Assembly: GCA_002317325.1 (NCBI GenBank)
Contig: DCJB01000054.1
Span: 1-27,119 of the forward strand
Reading direction: 5' to 3'
DNA: 27,119 nucleotides
DNA from: Bacteroidales bacterium UBA1711
GTDB lineage: Bacteria > Bacteroidota > Bacteroidia > Bacteroidales > P3
Notes under the pieces: model-generated
The model's database searches: none
Told to the model about the DNA's origin: nothing
What the model saw: the letters and a program-made list of their open reading frames with translations, nothing else
Made by a program: the position numbers and the translations under genes
Shown here: piece by piece, positions 1 through 8,144 of the stretch
Position numbering within the stretch: the stretch's first letter is position 1
Layout of the letters: each line of letters starts with the position of its first letter

Positions 1-2043
1 GGACGGCACTACAACCTCTCCACCATAGACTCGCTCTTCAGACACTATCAGAACGCCAACGGCTGCGACAGCACCGTGGCACTGCTCCTCACCGTCCGCC
101 ACAGCACCACCTACAGCCTCACAACCGAGGTGTGCGACAGCCTCGACTTAGGTTTCCAAACCTTCACCGGCTCGACCCTCAGCACCCACACCGTGCCTGG
201 AGGCAACTCCGTGCAGTGCGACAGCACCATCCTGCTGAACCTCACAGTCCACTACGCCGACCGCTTTGACGAGACCGAGGTCATCTGCCAAAACGAACTC
301 ATCGGCGGCTATGCTTGGCGCGACACGGCTTTCTCGCCCGGCACGTCCTCAGGCACCTACCGCTTAGACAGACTCAACCGTTTCGGCTGCGACAGCATAG
401 CGACCCTCGCCCTCACCGTCAACCCCAACACCAGCGAGGAGGTGCATGAAGAAATAGTAGAAAACAACACACCCTACAACTTCCACGAGGACACTCTCCT
501 GTCCGACACCACCAATATGAGCGTCGTCATCGCCAACCACTGGGGCTGCGACAGCCTTATCAACTACAACCTCCGCGTGTGGTGGAACAGCGACACAACC
601 CTCTACGACACCATCTGCGACGATGTACTGCCCTATCGTTGGAACAGGGTGACCTTTATTGCAGACACAAGCAGACGGGGCGTGAGATACAGCCAAACGC
701 TCATCGACACCATTCCCACTACCCACGGCGCCGACAGCGTCATCACGATGGTGCTGACCGTCAGTCCCACCTGGGCTTTCAGCACCACAGACACCATCTG
801 CGACAACTGGGAGCGATACTATGCCGACACCGCCTATCGGACACAGGACACCCACATCCGACACCTAACTACGACAGACGGCTGCGACAGCGCACTCACG
901 CTCATCCTGTGGCTTCACCCCACCTACGACATCCACCTCTACGACACCATCTACGCTGGACGAGACACCCTCTTTGAAGGCACGCCCTGCACCGAGGCGG
1001 GCATCTATACCGACAGCCTGCTCACCCTCCCCTTCCGCAGCGACTCGGCACAGTGCGACTCCATCCGCACCCTGCACCTCGCCGTCATACGGCTCGACAC
1101 CGTAAGCATGACCGACTCCATCTGCGAGGGGCAGGCATTCGACTTCTTCGGGCAGCAGCTCACCGCCACGGGCATTTACCGCCACTATGTGAAACACCAC
1201 GACTTGGAGACCACCGACACCATGTACCTGCTCCACCTGCGGGTGCTGCCCTATCCGTCGCTCTCCATCAGCGAGACGCACACCTGCAAAGAGCCGCCCC
1301 ACTACTCCCTCACAGCCCACACCGACGCTCCCTACGTCCTGTGGCGCTCGCGCCCCTACGACCCCTGGACCGAAGGCAGCCTGGAAATGACCGTCATCGA
1401 AGCCGCCCCGCTTTCGAGCAGCCAGTACTTCGTGCGGGCCGACTACACGCCGCAGCTCCGCTGCCCGTCGTATGACAGCATCACCCTCCAACACCTCGAC
1501 CCCGTGTCAGCCGCCATCACCCCCCACCCGACCACCATCGTGAATGACAACCGCAACGTCATCCTCATTGGCGACATCAGCAAAAACGTCACCGAGAAAC
1601 GCTGGCAGGTGTGGTACGACGACCGGCTGCAAATAGACAAGCCCCACACCAACCGGATAGAGTTTGAGGTGCCGTACAGCGAGGTGGTTGACACCGTGTG
1701 GGCCATGCTCCACGTCAGCAACAGCCTCTGTGCCGACAGCGACACGGTGGCTCTGCCCGTAGTCAACTCCACCCTGCCCGTCCCCAACATCTTCACCCCC
1801 GACCTGTCCACCAACAACCGCTTCTGCATCCCGAACACCGGCATCGTGCAGTTCGAGCTGTGGATTTACGACCGCCGCGGGCGGCTGGTATTCCACACCA
1901 CCGACATTGACGAATGCTGGGACGGACGCAGCAACGGACACAACTGCCCCACGGGCAGCTATGTGTGGCGAGTTCGCACCACCGACGACGTGATGCCCAA
2001 CGCCTACCAGTCATTCACGGGCACCGTCACGCTGCTTCGATAG
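1..2043 (+). CDS. T9SS type B sorted repeat protein (5' partial)
   Basis: This is the C-terminal part of a large secreted surface protein. The frame is open from base 1, so the true start lies left of the window; the first in-window GTG at 76 is only an internal valine. About 680 residues are visible. Most of it consists of degenerate repeats of roughly 50-80 residues, each ending in a Gly-Cys-Asp-Ser then Leu/Thr-Leu-x-Val pattern (GCDSIATL, GCDSLINY, GCDSALTL, QCDSIRTL). The last ~85 residues match the gliding-motility-associated C-terminal domain: NIFTPD, then IYDRRGRLVF, WDGRSNG, GSYVWRV, and the terminal GTVTLLR. That domain is the type B signal for export across the outer membrane by the type IX system. 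The regular cysteines suggest a disulfide-stabilised adhesin-like stalk, which is inference. No enzyme domain is visible in this part. Family assignment of the C-terminus is firm; the function is unknown. Confidence 0.88.
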   Translation, partial: GRHYNLSTIDSLFRHYQNANGCDSTVALLLTVRHSTTYSLTTEVCDSLDLGFQTFTGSTLSTHTVPGGNSVQCDSTILLNLTVHYADRFDETEVICQNELIGGYAWRDTAFSPGTSSGTYRLDRLNRFGCDSIATLALTVNPNTSEEVHEEIVENNTPYNFHEDTLLSDTTNMSVVIANHWGCDSLINYNLRVWWNSDTTLYDTICDDVLPYRWNRVTFIADTSRRGVRYSQTLIDTIPTTHGADSVITMVLTVSPTWAFSTTDTICDNWERYYADTAYRTQDTHIRHLTTTDGCDSALTLILWLHPTYDIHLYDTIYAGRDTLFEGTPCTEAGIYTDSLLTLPFRSDSAQCDSIRTLHLAVIRLDTVSMTDSICEGQAFDFFGQQLTATGIYRHYVKHHDLETTDTMYLLHLRVLPYPSLSISETHTCKEPPHYSLTAHTDAPYVLWRSRPYDPWTEGSLEMTVIEAAPLSSSQYFVRADYTPQLRCPSYDSITLQHLDPVSAAITPHPTTIVNDNRNVILIGDISKNVTEKRWQVWYDDRLQIDKPHTNRIEFEVPYSEVVDTVWAMLHVSNSLCADSDTVALPVVNSTLPVPNIFTPDLSTNNRFCIPNTGIVQFELWIYDRRGRLVFHTTDIDECWDGRSNGHNCPTGSYVWRVRTTDDVMPNAYQSFTGTVTLLR

Positions 2044-2067
2044 TCCCTCCACCAACCCCGCCCAATG

Positions 2068-2116
2068 AATCCTGCCGGCACGAGAAGAAGAAAAAGTCAC
2101 TCATGTCGGCAGGATT
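2068..2116 (+). terminator. Hairpin terminator after the T9SS protein gene
   Basis: A perfect 10-bp inverted repeat, AATCCTGCCG (2068-2077) and CGGCAGGATT (2107-2116), can be extended inward with one wobble and one mismatch to about 17 pairs around an A-rich loop. It is followed by TTTTGT. It sits 25 nt after the stop codon. The final bases run straight into the promoter box of the next gene. Confidence 0.55.
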
Positions 2117-2119
2117 TTG

Positions 2120-2127
2120 TATCTTTG
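2120..2127 (+). promoter_or_regulatory. Bacteroidota -7 box, promoter of the FKBP gene
   Basis: TATCTTTG matches the Bacteroidota sigma-A -7 consensus TAnnTTTG exactly. It leaves a leader of about 80 nt before the ATG at 2214. I could not find a convincing -33 element. Confidence 0.6.
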
Positions 2128-2213
2128 CAGCACGAAGGGGTGTCCCTCACACAAGACAATAGACTGACACCCAAACAACAACGACAGCAACAAACAACAA
2201 ACACCACCCATAG

Positions 2214-2822
2214 ATGAAGCAAATCAGTTATGCACTGGGGCTGAATATAGGCCAACAACTCAAGCAGATGGGCATGGACGGCACCTTTTGTGCCGACGAC
2301 TTTGCCGCCGCCGTCAACGATGTGTTGTCGGGGAATCCAAGCCGCCTCTCAGACGCTGAGGCACAGAGAATATTGAGCACCTTCTTTGCTGAGGTAGAGA
2401 AGAAGCAGTCGGCCGCAGCCGCCGAGGCGGGGAAGACCGCCAAGGCCGACGGCGAGCGGTTTCTGGCCCAGAATGCCAAGAAGGCCGGCGTGACCACCAC
2501 CGCCAGCGGCCTCCAGTACGAAGTCATCACCCTTGGCACGGGACGCCGACCGAAAGCCGCCGACCGGGTGCGCTGCCACTACCACGGCACGCTGATTGAC
2601 GGCACGGTGTTTGACAGTTCATACCAGCGCAACGAGCCCTGCGTCTTCGGACTCAACCAGGTGATAGCCGGCTGGACCGAGGGAGTGCAGCTGATGCCCG
2701 TCGGATCGAAGTACCGCTTCTACATTCCCTATCACCTCGCCTACGGCGAGCAGGGCGCCGGCGGCTCAATACCGCCCTTCGCCGCCCTCGTCTTCGATGT
2801 GGAACTGCTCGACATTCTGTAG
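2214..2822 (+). CDS. FKBP-type peptidyl-prolyl cis-trans isomerase
   Basis: This 202-aa protein is predicted to speed cis-trans isomerisation of X-Pro bonds during folding. Residues 1-75 form an N-terminal helical dimerisation domain of the Mip/FkpA/FklB type, opening with SYALGLNIGQQLKQMG. An Ala/Lys/Glu-rich linker helix follows to about residue 90. The FKBP catalytic domain occupies about 95-202 and shows SGLQYEVITLGTG, VRCHYHGTLIDGTVFDSS, VIAGWTEGVQLM, YHLAYGEQGAG, SIPP and a final FDVELLDIL. All hallmark FKBP pocket residues (Tyr, Phe-Asp, Val-Ile, Trp, Tyr) are present. There is no signal peptide or lipobox, so it resembles FklB (FKBP22) more than periplasmic FkpA or Mip, although the N-terminus could be re-examined. 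It has its own promoter box at 2120 and a hairpin after the stop. Confidence 0.93.
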   Translation: MKQISYALGLNIGQQLKQMGMDGTFCADDFAAAVNDVLSGNPSRLSDAEAQRILSTFFAEVEKKQSAAAAEAGKTAKADGERFLAQNAKKAGVTTTASGLQYEVITLGTGRRPKAADRVRCHYHGTLIDGTVFDSSYQRNEPCVFGLNQVIAGWTEGVQLMPVGSKYRFYIPYHLAYGEQGAGGSIPPFAALVFDVELLDIL

Positions 2823-2827
2823 TCAAA

Positions 2828-2869
2828 CCGCCCTCCGCCCCCGAGAACGCTCAATCTTCTCGAGGGCGG
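2828..2869 (+). terminator. Bulged hairpin terminator after the FKBP gene
   Basis: The outer stem pairs 2828-2834 (CCGCCCT) with 2863-2869 (AGGGCGG). The inner stem pairs CGAGAA at 2842-2847 with TTCTCG at 2857-2862. A C-rich bulge lies on the 5' side. The T-rich stretch ATTCCTTTTCC follows. It lies between the FKBP stop and the small ORF at 2890 and could attenuate readthrough into the lipoprotein genes, for which I see no TAnnTTTG box. Confidence 0.5.
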
Positions 2870-2889
2870 ATTCCTTTTCCTCCCACACC

Positions 2890-3120
2890 ATGGAACAGAC
2901 AAAGAAAGAGTATCTGCCGCCCCGAATCATATCCGTCGGCATACGTCTTGAGCGGGGTTTTACGGGCAGCAGTGTCCAAGGGTCGTCAACCCACGACAAC
3001 ATCCTCCTCGACATAGAGCAGCGGGCCTTCACCAGCACGGGCAGCACCACCCGCGCCACGCAATACTCCACCATCAATCCAAGCGATGACGGCGGAAGCA
3101 CTTGGCACACATTCGAGTAA
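2890..3120 (+). CDS. Small unknown protein upstream of fimbrillin-like lipoprotein
   Basis: This 76-aa protein starts at the ATG at 2890 (MEQTKKEYLPPRI) and ends 17 nt before the lipoprotein start. An in-frame extension back to 2797 would overlap the FKBP gene and is not credible. The N-terminus, with charged residues then Tyr-Leu-Pro-Pro and a hydrophobic ISVGIRLERGF, followed by a Gly/Ser/Thr-rich tail, resembles the short unnamed proteins often found just upstream of fimbrillin-type lipoproteins in Bacteroidales. There is no signal peptide, membrane segment or cysteine. The spacing suggests co-transcription with the downstream lipoprotein. A role in its export or assembly is only a guess from position. 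Confidence 0.7.
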   Translation: MEQTKKEYLPPRIISVGIRLERGFTGSSVQGSSTHDNILLDIEQRAFTSTGSTTRATQYSTINPSDDGGSTWHTFE

Positions 3121-3137
3121 CAAAACACCCCACCACC

Positions 3138-4856
3138 ATGAAACAGAAGCTGACGCTCCTCGTTATTGCCTGCGTATTGCTGTGCGGCTGCCGCAAAGAA
3201 TCGGGGATGTTTTTAGACTGCGTGACCGAAAGCTGGCTCTCCCAAGCCAAAGGCGGACAGAAGTCCTATATTGACTCCAACAACTTCACCTGCTGGATTG
3301 ACGGCGACTCCATCTGCCTCAACGGGGTGGGCGTGCGTTTGAGCGTCACCACGGGCACCTCCACCACGGTTCGCATACCCATCCCTGACGGAGTGAACAC
3401 AGAGGGCGGCTACTATGCCTTCTACCCCGCCTCGATGGTGACGGGATACAGCACCGTCAACGGATCGGTTCAATACACGGTCAGCCTCCCCGTCATCCAG
3501 CGGTACGAAGAAGACGGATTGGGCCACCAAATAGTGCGTGCCCCGATGGGTGCCCGCTGCTCGCCCGGGGGGAACACGCTCCAGTTCCAGAACCTCTGTT
3601 CAGTGGTGTGTGTAAAAGTGCCCCAAGGCACCCAAGTCAGCGAGATTGCCGTGGGGGTGATTGAGAACACAGATAAACAATACTCAGATGGGAGTGTCTC
3701 ATTTCCCTCCACCGAGGACACCATCACTTTTTCGATGGGAAACACAAATGGGTCTGATCAATTCTGCTCCGTTATGCTGACGGGGGAGAATATGCAGCGG
3801 GCCGACGGAAAATACTATGTTGTTCTGCCGCCCACGCAGACTGCCACGGGCTGCCGCTATGAGGTAGCAGTCAAGTTCTTCGAGAATGAGACCATCTACT
3901 ACAAGTCGGTCAAGCAGTCGCAGAACAGCCGACTTGAGCGCGGCACCATCGGAGTGGTGCCGTTCAACCCCGGCAGCGGATACAAGAAACCCATTTCCTA
4001 CCGAGGGAGGCTGATTGGGGGAAGACGCTATACAATCCGCCTCAACAACGGGCAAACCGAGACGCTTTATTTCTCAACCGGGAATCTCCAATACAAACAA
4101 GCACTTAGCCCTGGTGGTTCTTGGAGATTTTCGCCAACACAATATTTCACCTCCCGCACTGGCGGGAACAGGGGCTGGATAGACCATTTCGGCTTCGGGA
4201 CAAGCGGCTGGAACGGCGGCGGCAGCACCTACTACCACCCCACAGACGAACAATACTCCCCCACCCTTGCTGGATACGGCTATGGGCCACTGGCCTCAGG
4301 CACCCCCCAAAGCCTCACAGGCACATACGCCCAAGCGGACTGGGGAGTCTATAACAGGAACAGCATCATCAGCGGAACACAAGAGTCTGGCACTTGGAGA
4401 GTCCTGACAAAGACCGAATGGAAACTGCTGCTTCAGCGAGTGAATCAAAACGTTTCTACGCAATACACCGTTTGGGGACTTGCAGAGGTATGCGGGGTTA
4501 GCGGCATACTGCTCTACCCCAACAAATCACCAATCTCAGATTCGCTTCCCTACACACAGCAATCAACATTCACCACCTACCGTTTCAGCCCTACCAAGTG
4601 GCTGAAAATGGAATCCTGCGGGGCTGTTTTTCTCCCCGCAGACGGATACCGAGGGGACATCAACTCTGACGATGGGACTTGCGAGGCCACGTCCTTCACC
4701 GCTGTGGGCGAGAAAGCCTACTACTGGTCATCAAACGCCTCAAGCGCAGGAAAGAGTTCGTGCCTAATCCTCGGGGCTTCAAATTCAGGCAATCAAGACA
4801 CCGCCTCGATAGAGAAGTACTGCGGGCTGTCGGTGCGGCTGGTCTATGTGCCATAG
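3138..4856 (+). CDS. Fimbrillin/FISUMP-like surface lipoprotein
   Basis: This 572-aa lipoprotein starts at the ATG at 3138. An in-frame non-ATG start at 3102 lies inside the previous gene. The lipoprotein signal is clear: a Lys-containing n-region, a hydrophobic stretch, and lipobox LCGC with Cys18 as the acylation site. The N-terminal half (about 25-290) has the fimbrillin-like pattern of beta-strand segments, including GGYYAFYPAS and a late LERGTIGVVPFNP. The C-terminal half (about 300-572) resembles the FISUMP domain found in many Bacteroidota and Fibrobacter surface proteins: LYFSTGNLQY, WRVLTKTEWKLLLQR, LPADGYRG, AYYWSSN and a final GLSVRLVYV. It probably sits on the outer leaflet as an adhesin or fimbrial subunit. 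Partner and ligand are unknown. The hairpin at 4921 ends transcription. Confidence 0.8.
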   Translation: MKQKLTLLVIACVLLCGCRKESGMFLDCVTESWLSQAKGGQKSYIDSNNFTCWIDGDSICLNGVGVRLSVTTGTSTTVRIPIPDGVNTEGGYYAFYPASMVTGYSTVNGSVQYTVSLPVIQRYEEDGLGHQIVRAPMGARCSPGGNTLQFQNLCSVVCVKVPQGTQVSEIAVGVIENTDKQYSDGSVSFPSTEDTITFSMGNTNGSDQFCSVMLTGENMQRADGKYYVVLPPTQTATGCRYEVAVKFFENETIYYKSVKQSQNSRLERGTIGVVPFNPGSGYKKPISYRGRLIGGRRYTIRLNNGQTETLYFSTGNLQYKQALSPGGSWRFSPTQYFTSRTGGNRGWIDHFGFGTSGWNGGGSTYYHPTDEQYSPTLAGYGYGPLASGTPQSLTGTYAQADWGVYNRNSIISGTQESGTWRVLTKTEWKLLLQRVNQNVSTQYTVWGLAEVCGVSGILLYPNKSPISDSLPYTQQSTFTTYRFSPTKWLKMESCGAVFLPADGYRGDINSDDGTCEATSFTAVGEKAYYWSSNASSAGKSSCLILGASNSGNQDTASIEKYCGLSVRLVYVP

Positions 4857-4920
4857 CCGGGCTTGCAGTGCAAAACCCGGTCCGGGGTAGTGCGCCGAAC
4901 TCGTTCCGGCAATAAACCAA

Positions 4921-4950
4921 GCGGCCGCCCCTCCACGGAGGGGCGGCCGC
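4921..4950. terminator. Bidirectional GC-rich terminator between convergent genes
   Basis: A perfect 13-bp inverted repeat (GCGGCCGCCCCTC at 4921-4933, GAGGGGCGGCCGC at 4938-4950) has a 4-base CACG loop. It lies between the plus-strand lipoprotein stop (4856) and the minus-strand trigger factor stop (4991). Neither side has a long T run, so efficiency is uncertain, but the convergent position fits a shared terminator. Confidence 0.7.
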
Positions 4951-4990
4951 CAATATTATGCGGCAGGACCGCACGAATCACCGCTATTAA

Positions 4991-6340
4991 TCACTTGAAT
5001 AGTTCGGCAAACTCAGCGGCAGTCACCTCTTCGACTGAGGGCTTCAACTGCTCTTCAAACAGGGCGAAGCTCTTCTCCGTATAGATTTTGTCGCGGAGTT
5101 GACGGACGTTGTCCCTGTTCTCGGAAATGGAGCGAGCCGCCTGTTCAAGGCGGGTCTCCATCTGCTCGTCGGTCTCGCCCTCCGGGCGACGGTCGCCACG
5201 GCGAAGAATAACTTTCACCGCATCAACCACCTCATTCTCGGTGGGCTCGATGTCCCTAATCTTGTTGAGGGCACCATCGATGAACTCCATCTTCAGCGAA
5301 GGCAGATACACATCGTTCCACTTCTCATCCACCTGTTCGGCGGTCTCATCCTTGCTGCGCGACACTATCCAACGCTTGATGAAGGTCTCGGGGATGGGCG
5401 CATCGAAATTGTCTAATATCTGCTTGCGCACCTGGCTGACGAAAAGAAGCTTGCACTGCTCGGCGTTGGCTTTGTCCGACTCGCGACGCAGAGCCTCACG
5501 CAACTTCTCCACGCTGTCCACGCCCTCGCCGGGGAAGGCCTGGTCGAAGAGTTCCTGGCCAATCTCGGCAGGAGTAATGTGCGAAACGCCACTGACTGTG
5601 AACTCACAGTCGGCCGTCAGTGCCTTCGCCGCCTCCGCGTCGAGGTGGAAGAACTTCTCAATCTGCTCTGCCGTAAAGGCCTTGGCAGGGTTGAACACCA
5701 CTTTTTCCTCGTTCTTCTTTCCCACAAAGAGGGCTGTCTCGCCAGCGTCGGCAACCTCCTTGAGGCTGAAGGAGCAGAAGGTGTTCATGCCGCCCTCTTT
5801 TGCCTCGCCGCCTTCGACCAGCTCCACCACCTTGCCATACACATAGTCGCCCTCGCCCACCACTTCGGGAGTCTCAAACTTGCCGAAACGCTCGGCACAC
5901 TGGCTCACCAACTCATCAATGTCGGACTCGGAGGACTTCACAGCGTAGAGCTTGGCGTCAATCTTGGACCAGTCGATGTTGACCTCGGGCGACAAGGCGG
6001 CGTCGAAGTAGAAAGTGAAATCGACGGCCTTCTCAAAGTCGGGCGAGCCGGTCTTCTCCTCGTTGGAGAGGGGGTAGCCGACAATATCGAGTTTTTCATC
6101 TTCGAGATACTTGAAGAGAGACTCGTTGAGCTTGCCCTGCACGGTGTCGGCCACGATGGCGGACTTATACATACGCTGCACCAGCCCCATAGGAGCCATG
6201 CCCTTGCGGAAGCCCGGAACACTGGCCTTGCGGCGATACTCCTTCAGCTGCTTAGTGACCTCTTCCGAGTAGTCGCTCTCTGCTATATCAACCCTGATGC
6301 AAAGGTCCAAATCTCCCAATTTTTCTCTTGTGATGTTCAT
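4991..6340 (-). CDS. tig: Trigger factor, ribosome-bound chaperone
   Basis: This 449-aa protein is the ribosome-associated chaperone that shields nascent chains at the exit tunnel. The N-terminal ribosome-binding domain carries the signature loop GFRKGMAP at residues 43-50 (family GFRxGxxP), in the context RRKASVPGFRKG. A poorly conserved PPIase-type domain occupies about 150-245, and the C-terminal helical substrate-binding arms run to residue 449, including PIPETFIKRWI and an EEQLKPSVEEVT tail. Length is normal for the family. The PPIase domain looks divergent, as is usual in Bacteroidota, so isomerase activity should not be assumed. The gene is single, with its own promoter box at 6395-6402 and a terminator shared with the convergent lipoprotein. 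Confidence 0.93.
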   Translation of the reverse strand: MNITREKLGDLDLCIRVDIAESDYSEEVTKQLKEYRRKASVPGFRKGMAPMGLVQRMYKSAIVADTVQGKLNESLFKYLEDEKLDIVGYPLSNEEKTGSPDFEKAVDFTFYFDAALSPEVNIDWSKIDAKLYAVKSSESDIDELVSQCAERFGKFETPEVVGEGDYVYGKVVELVEGGEAKEGGMNTFCSFSLKEVADAGETALFVGKKNEEKVVFNPAKAFTAEQIEKFFHLDAEAAKALTADCEFTVSGVSHITPAEIGQELFDQAFPGEGVDSVEKLREALRRESDKANAEQCKLLFVSQVRKQILDNFDAPIPETFIKRWIVSRSKDETAEQVDEKWNDVYLPSLKMEFIDGALNKIRDIEPTENEVVDAVKVILRRGDRRPEGETDEQMETRLEQAARSISENRDNVRQLRDKIYTEKSFALFEEQLKPSVEEVTAAEFAELFK

Positions 6341-6394
6341 CTTTTTACGGTAATTTATTGATTTATTATATAGTTATTTCTTTTCTCAGAAGTG

Positions 6395-6402
6395 CAAAGA
6401 TA
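6395..6402 (-). promoter_or_regulatory. Bacteroidota -7 box, promoter of tig
   Basis: CAAAGATA on the plus strand reads TATCTTTG on the minus strand, an exact TAnnTTTG match. The leader to the tig ATG at 6340 is about 50 nt and AT-rich. Confidence 0.6.
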
Positions 6403-6855
6403 CGAATAATTTTTGACATATCGCCCCCCGCTCCCAAAAAACTCTCCCGCGTCCCATCCTTGCCCCTCAACCATCCCTCCCGCACCCTTTCCTCGCCCCC
6501 CACTTCCCCCGCACGTGATGAAGCAAAAAGGGGATTTCCGAACCTGCCCCCAAGACGCCCCGTTGACACCACATTGAAGCCGCGCCGCAATTGCACCACA
6601 CGCAACACCAGTGCCGAACCACTCGAAGCCCGCCTCCATAGAAACCGCACCGCCTCACCCCTCCCGCCGACCCAAAATTGCCATACGCCCAACACGTCAC
6701 CGCAGCCGAATTGCCCGCAGGCCCGCCTCTAATCGGACCTGGTGGCAAAGGACCCGAAAGCCCTCTCCTCAGCGGGTGTCCCCCCACAGGCGACACCCAT
6801 TCCGCCCTGTCACGATTCTAAACTGCAAAGTTCTCACTAATCCAAAAAAAAAATG
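6403..6855. other. Gene-free C-rich intergenic stretch
   Basis: About 450 bases lie between the divergent tig and restriction-modification promoters. From 6424 to about 6500 the plus strand is a run of C and T tracts with several stretches of five or six C. The rest is still C-biased. The only ORF longer than 100 codons on the plus strand (6358-6732) is Pro/Arg/Ser/Thr-rich, begins in the tig leader and has no family resemblance. I see no gene, tRNA or clear hairpin here. It may be a remnant of whatever preceded the insertion of the restriction-modification genes. Confidence 0.6.
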
Positions 6856-6863
6856 TATCTTTG
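6856..6863 (+). promoter_or_regulatory. Bacteroidota -7 box, promoter of the restriction-modification genes
   Basis: TATCTTTG is an exact TAnnTTTG box after a run of ten A. The leader to the methyltransferase ATG at 6915 is about 47 nt. Its presence rules out the longer reading frame that would begin with the TTG inside this box. Confidence 0.6.
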
Positions 6864-6914
6864 CAACACTATTCTGTCAAGCAACAAACGTCTAATCCGA
6901 AACGTTCCACACCA

Positions 6915-8144
6915 ATGAGCAAACCGAGCAATCTCCATGCAAGACCTATTATTTCAGACTTATCGGAATCGGCGGCCATATTATCGCACTACCTTCAGTG
7001 CAAGGATACTCGGTTTGAACTGCCATACATTTCCGAAGCCTGCCAATCCGATAGGCAAACCATGGCAAGTCCACCCTCGGTCGGGGAAGAATATCTGCAG
7101 TACGACCTTTTTGACAATGTCAACAACGTTCCTTTCCCCGCTCCCAAATCTCCGTTGTTCACCTTCATTGATTTGTTTGCCGGAATTGGAGGTTTTCGCA
7201 TGGCCTTTCAAAACCTTGGGGGGAAATGCGTATTCTCCTCAGAGTGGGACGACCAAGCCAAGAAGACTTATCTGACAAATTATGGAGAAGTGCCTTTCGG
7301 CGACATCACCCAAGAACGCACGAAAAGTTTCATTCCTGATGGTTTCGACGTACTCTGTGCCGGTTTCCCATGCCAGGCATTCTCCTTGGCGGGCAAAAGG
7401 AGAGGATTTGAAGAAACACGGGGCACTCTCTTCTTCGATGTAGCAGAAATCATTCGCCGCAAACAGCCCAAGGCCTTCTTCTTAGAGAATGTGAAGGGGC
7501 TGCAGGTTCATGACAAGGGGAGAACCCTCAAAACCATCCTGCACGTTCTCAGAGAAGACTTGGGCTACTTCGTCCCGGACCCCCAACTGGTGAATGCAAT
7601 GAATTTCGGAGTTCCACAGCACCGCGAACGGCTCTACATTGTTGGCTTCCGCAAGGATTTAAACATTCATTCGTTTGAATACCCCTTGCCGACAGATACC
7701 TCGAAACGGTTTATCGACATTCGAGAAGAAAAAGCCGTTTCTGTCAAATACTATCTGTCAACCCAATACATTCAAACCCTTGTCAACCACAGAGCAAGGC
7801 ATGAAGCTGCGGGACACGGTTTTGGATACGAAATCATTTCGGATGATGGAGTTGCAAATGCAATAGTGGTTGGAGGAATGGGGAGAGAACGAAATATCGT
7901 GGTTGATAAAAGGCTGAACGACTTCACCCCAATAACTCGAATCAAAGGAGAGGTAAACCATGAGGGATGGCGGAGAATGACTCCGAGGGAATGGGCTCGC
8001 CTACAAGGATTCCCCGACACGTTCAAAATTGCTGTCGCCGATGCATCGGCGTACAAGCAATTCGGCAATAGCGTTGCCGTTCCAGCCATTCAGGCGACAG
8101 CCGACAAACTGCTAAAGAAAATTATCAAGAATAAAGAGTCATGA
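6915..8144 (+). CDS. Type II DNA (cytosine-5) methyltransferase
   Basis: This 409-aa enzyme methylates C5 of cytosine in a specific site, protecting the host from the adjacent endonuclease. All conserved C5 motifs appear in order: motif I FIDLFAGIGGFRMAF (84-98), motif IV with catalytic Cys153 in GFPCQAFS, motif VI ENVKG (191-195), motif VIII QHRERLYIVGFR (235-246), motif IX RRMTPREWARLQGFPD (353-368) and motif X YKQFGNSVAVP (380-390). The target-recognition region is about 275-345 and contains GHGFGYEI and VVGGMGRERN. An extra ~80 residues precede motif I, longer than in minimal HhaI-type enzymes; a second ATG at 7062 lies within this part. The ATG at 6915 was chosen because a promoter box sits just upstream. 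It overlaps the endonuclease start by 4 bp. The recognition sequence cannot be read from the protein alone. Confidence 0.93.
   Translation: MSKPSNLHARPIISDLSESAAILSHYLQCKDTRFELPYISEACQSDRQTMASPPSVGEEYLQYDLFDNVNNVPFPAPKSPLFTFIDLFAGIGGFRMAFQNLGGKCVFSSEWDDQAKKTYLTNYGEVPFGDITQERTKSFIPDGFDVLCAGFPCQAFSLAGKRRGFEETRGTLFFDVAEIIRRKQPKAFFLENVKGLQVHDKGRTLKTILHVLREDLGYFVPDPQLVNAMNFGVPQHRERLYIVGFRKDLNIHSFEYPLPTDTSKRFIDIREEKAVSVKYYLSTQYIQTLVNHRARHEAAGHGFGYEIISDDGVANAIVVGGMGRERNIVVDKRLNDFTPITRIKGEVNHEGWRRMTPREWARLQGFPDTFKIAVADASAYKQFGNSVAVPAIQATADKLLKKIIKNKES

Noticed and set aside
1..2043. CRISPR-like or DNA-level repeat array in the repeat protein gene
   Set aside because: The repeats are at protein level (Cys-Asp-Ser units of varied length) and the DNA copies are divergent, without regular spacers.
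6358..6732. 124-codon plus-strand ORF in the C-rich stretch upstream of the methyltransferase
   Set aside because: Pro/Arg/Thr-rich composition follows the local base bias; it starts in the tig promoter and leader region and shows no motif.
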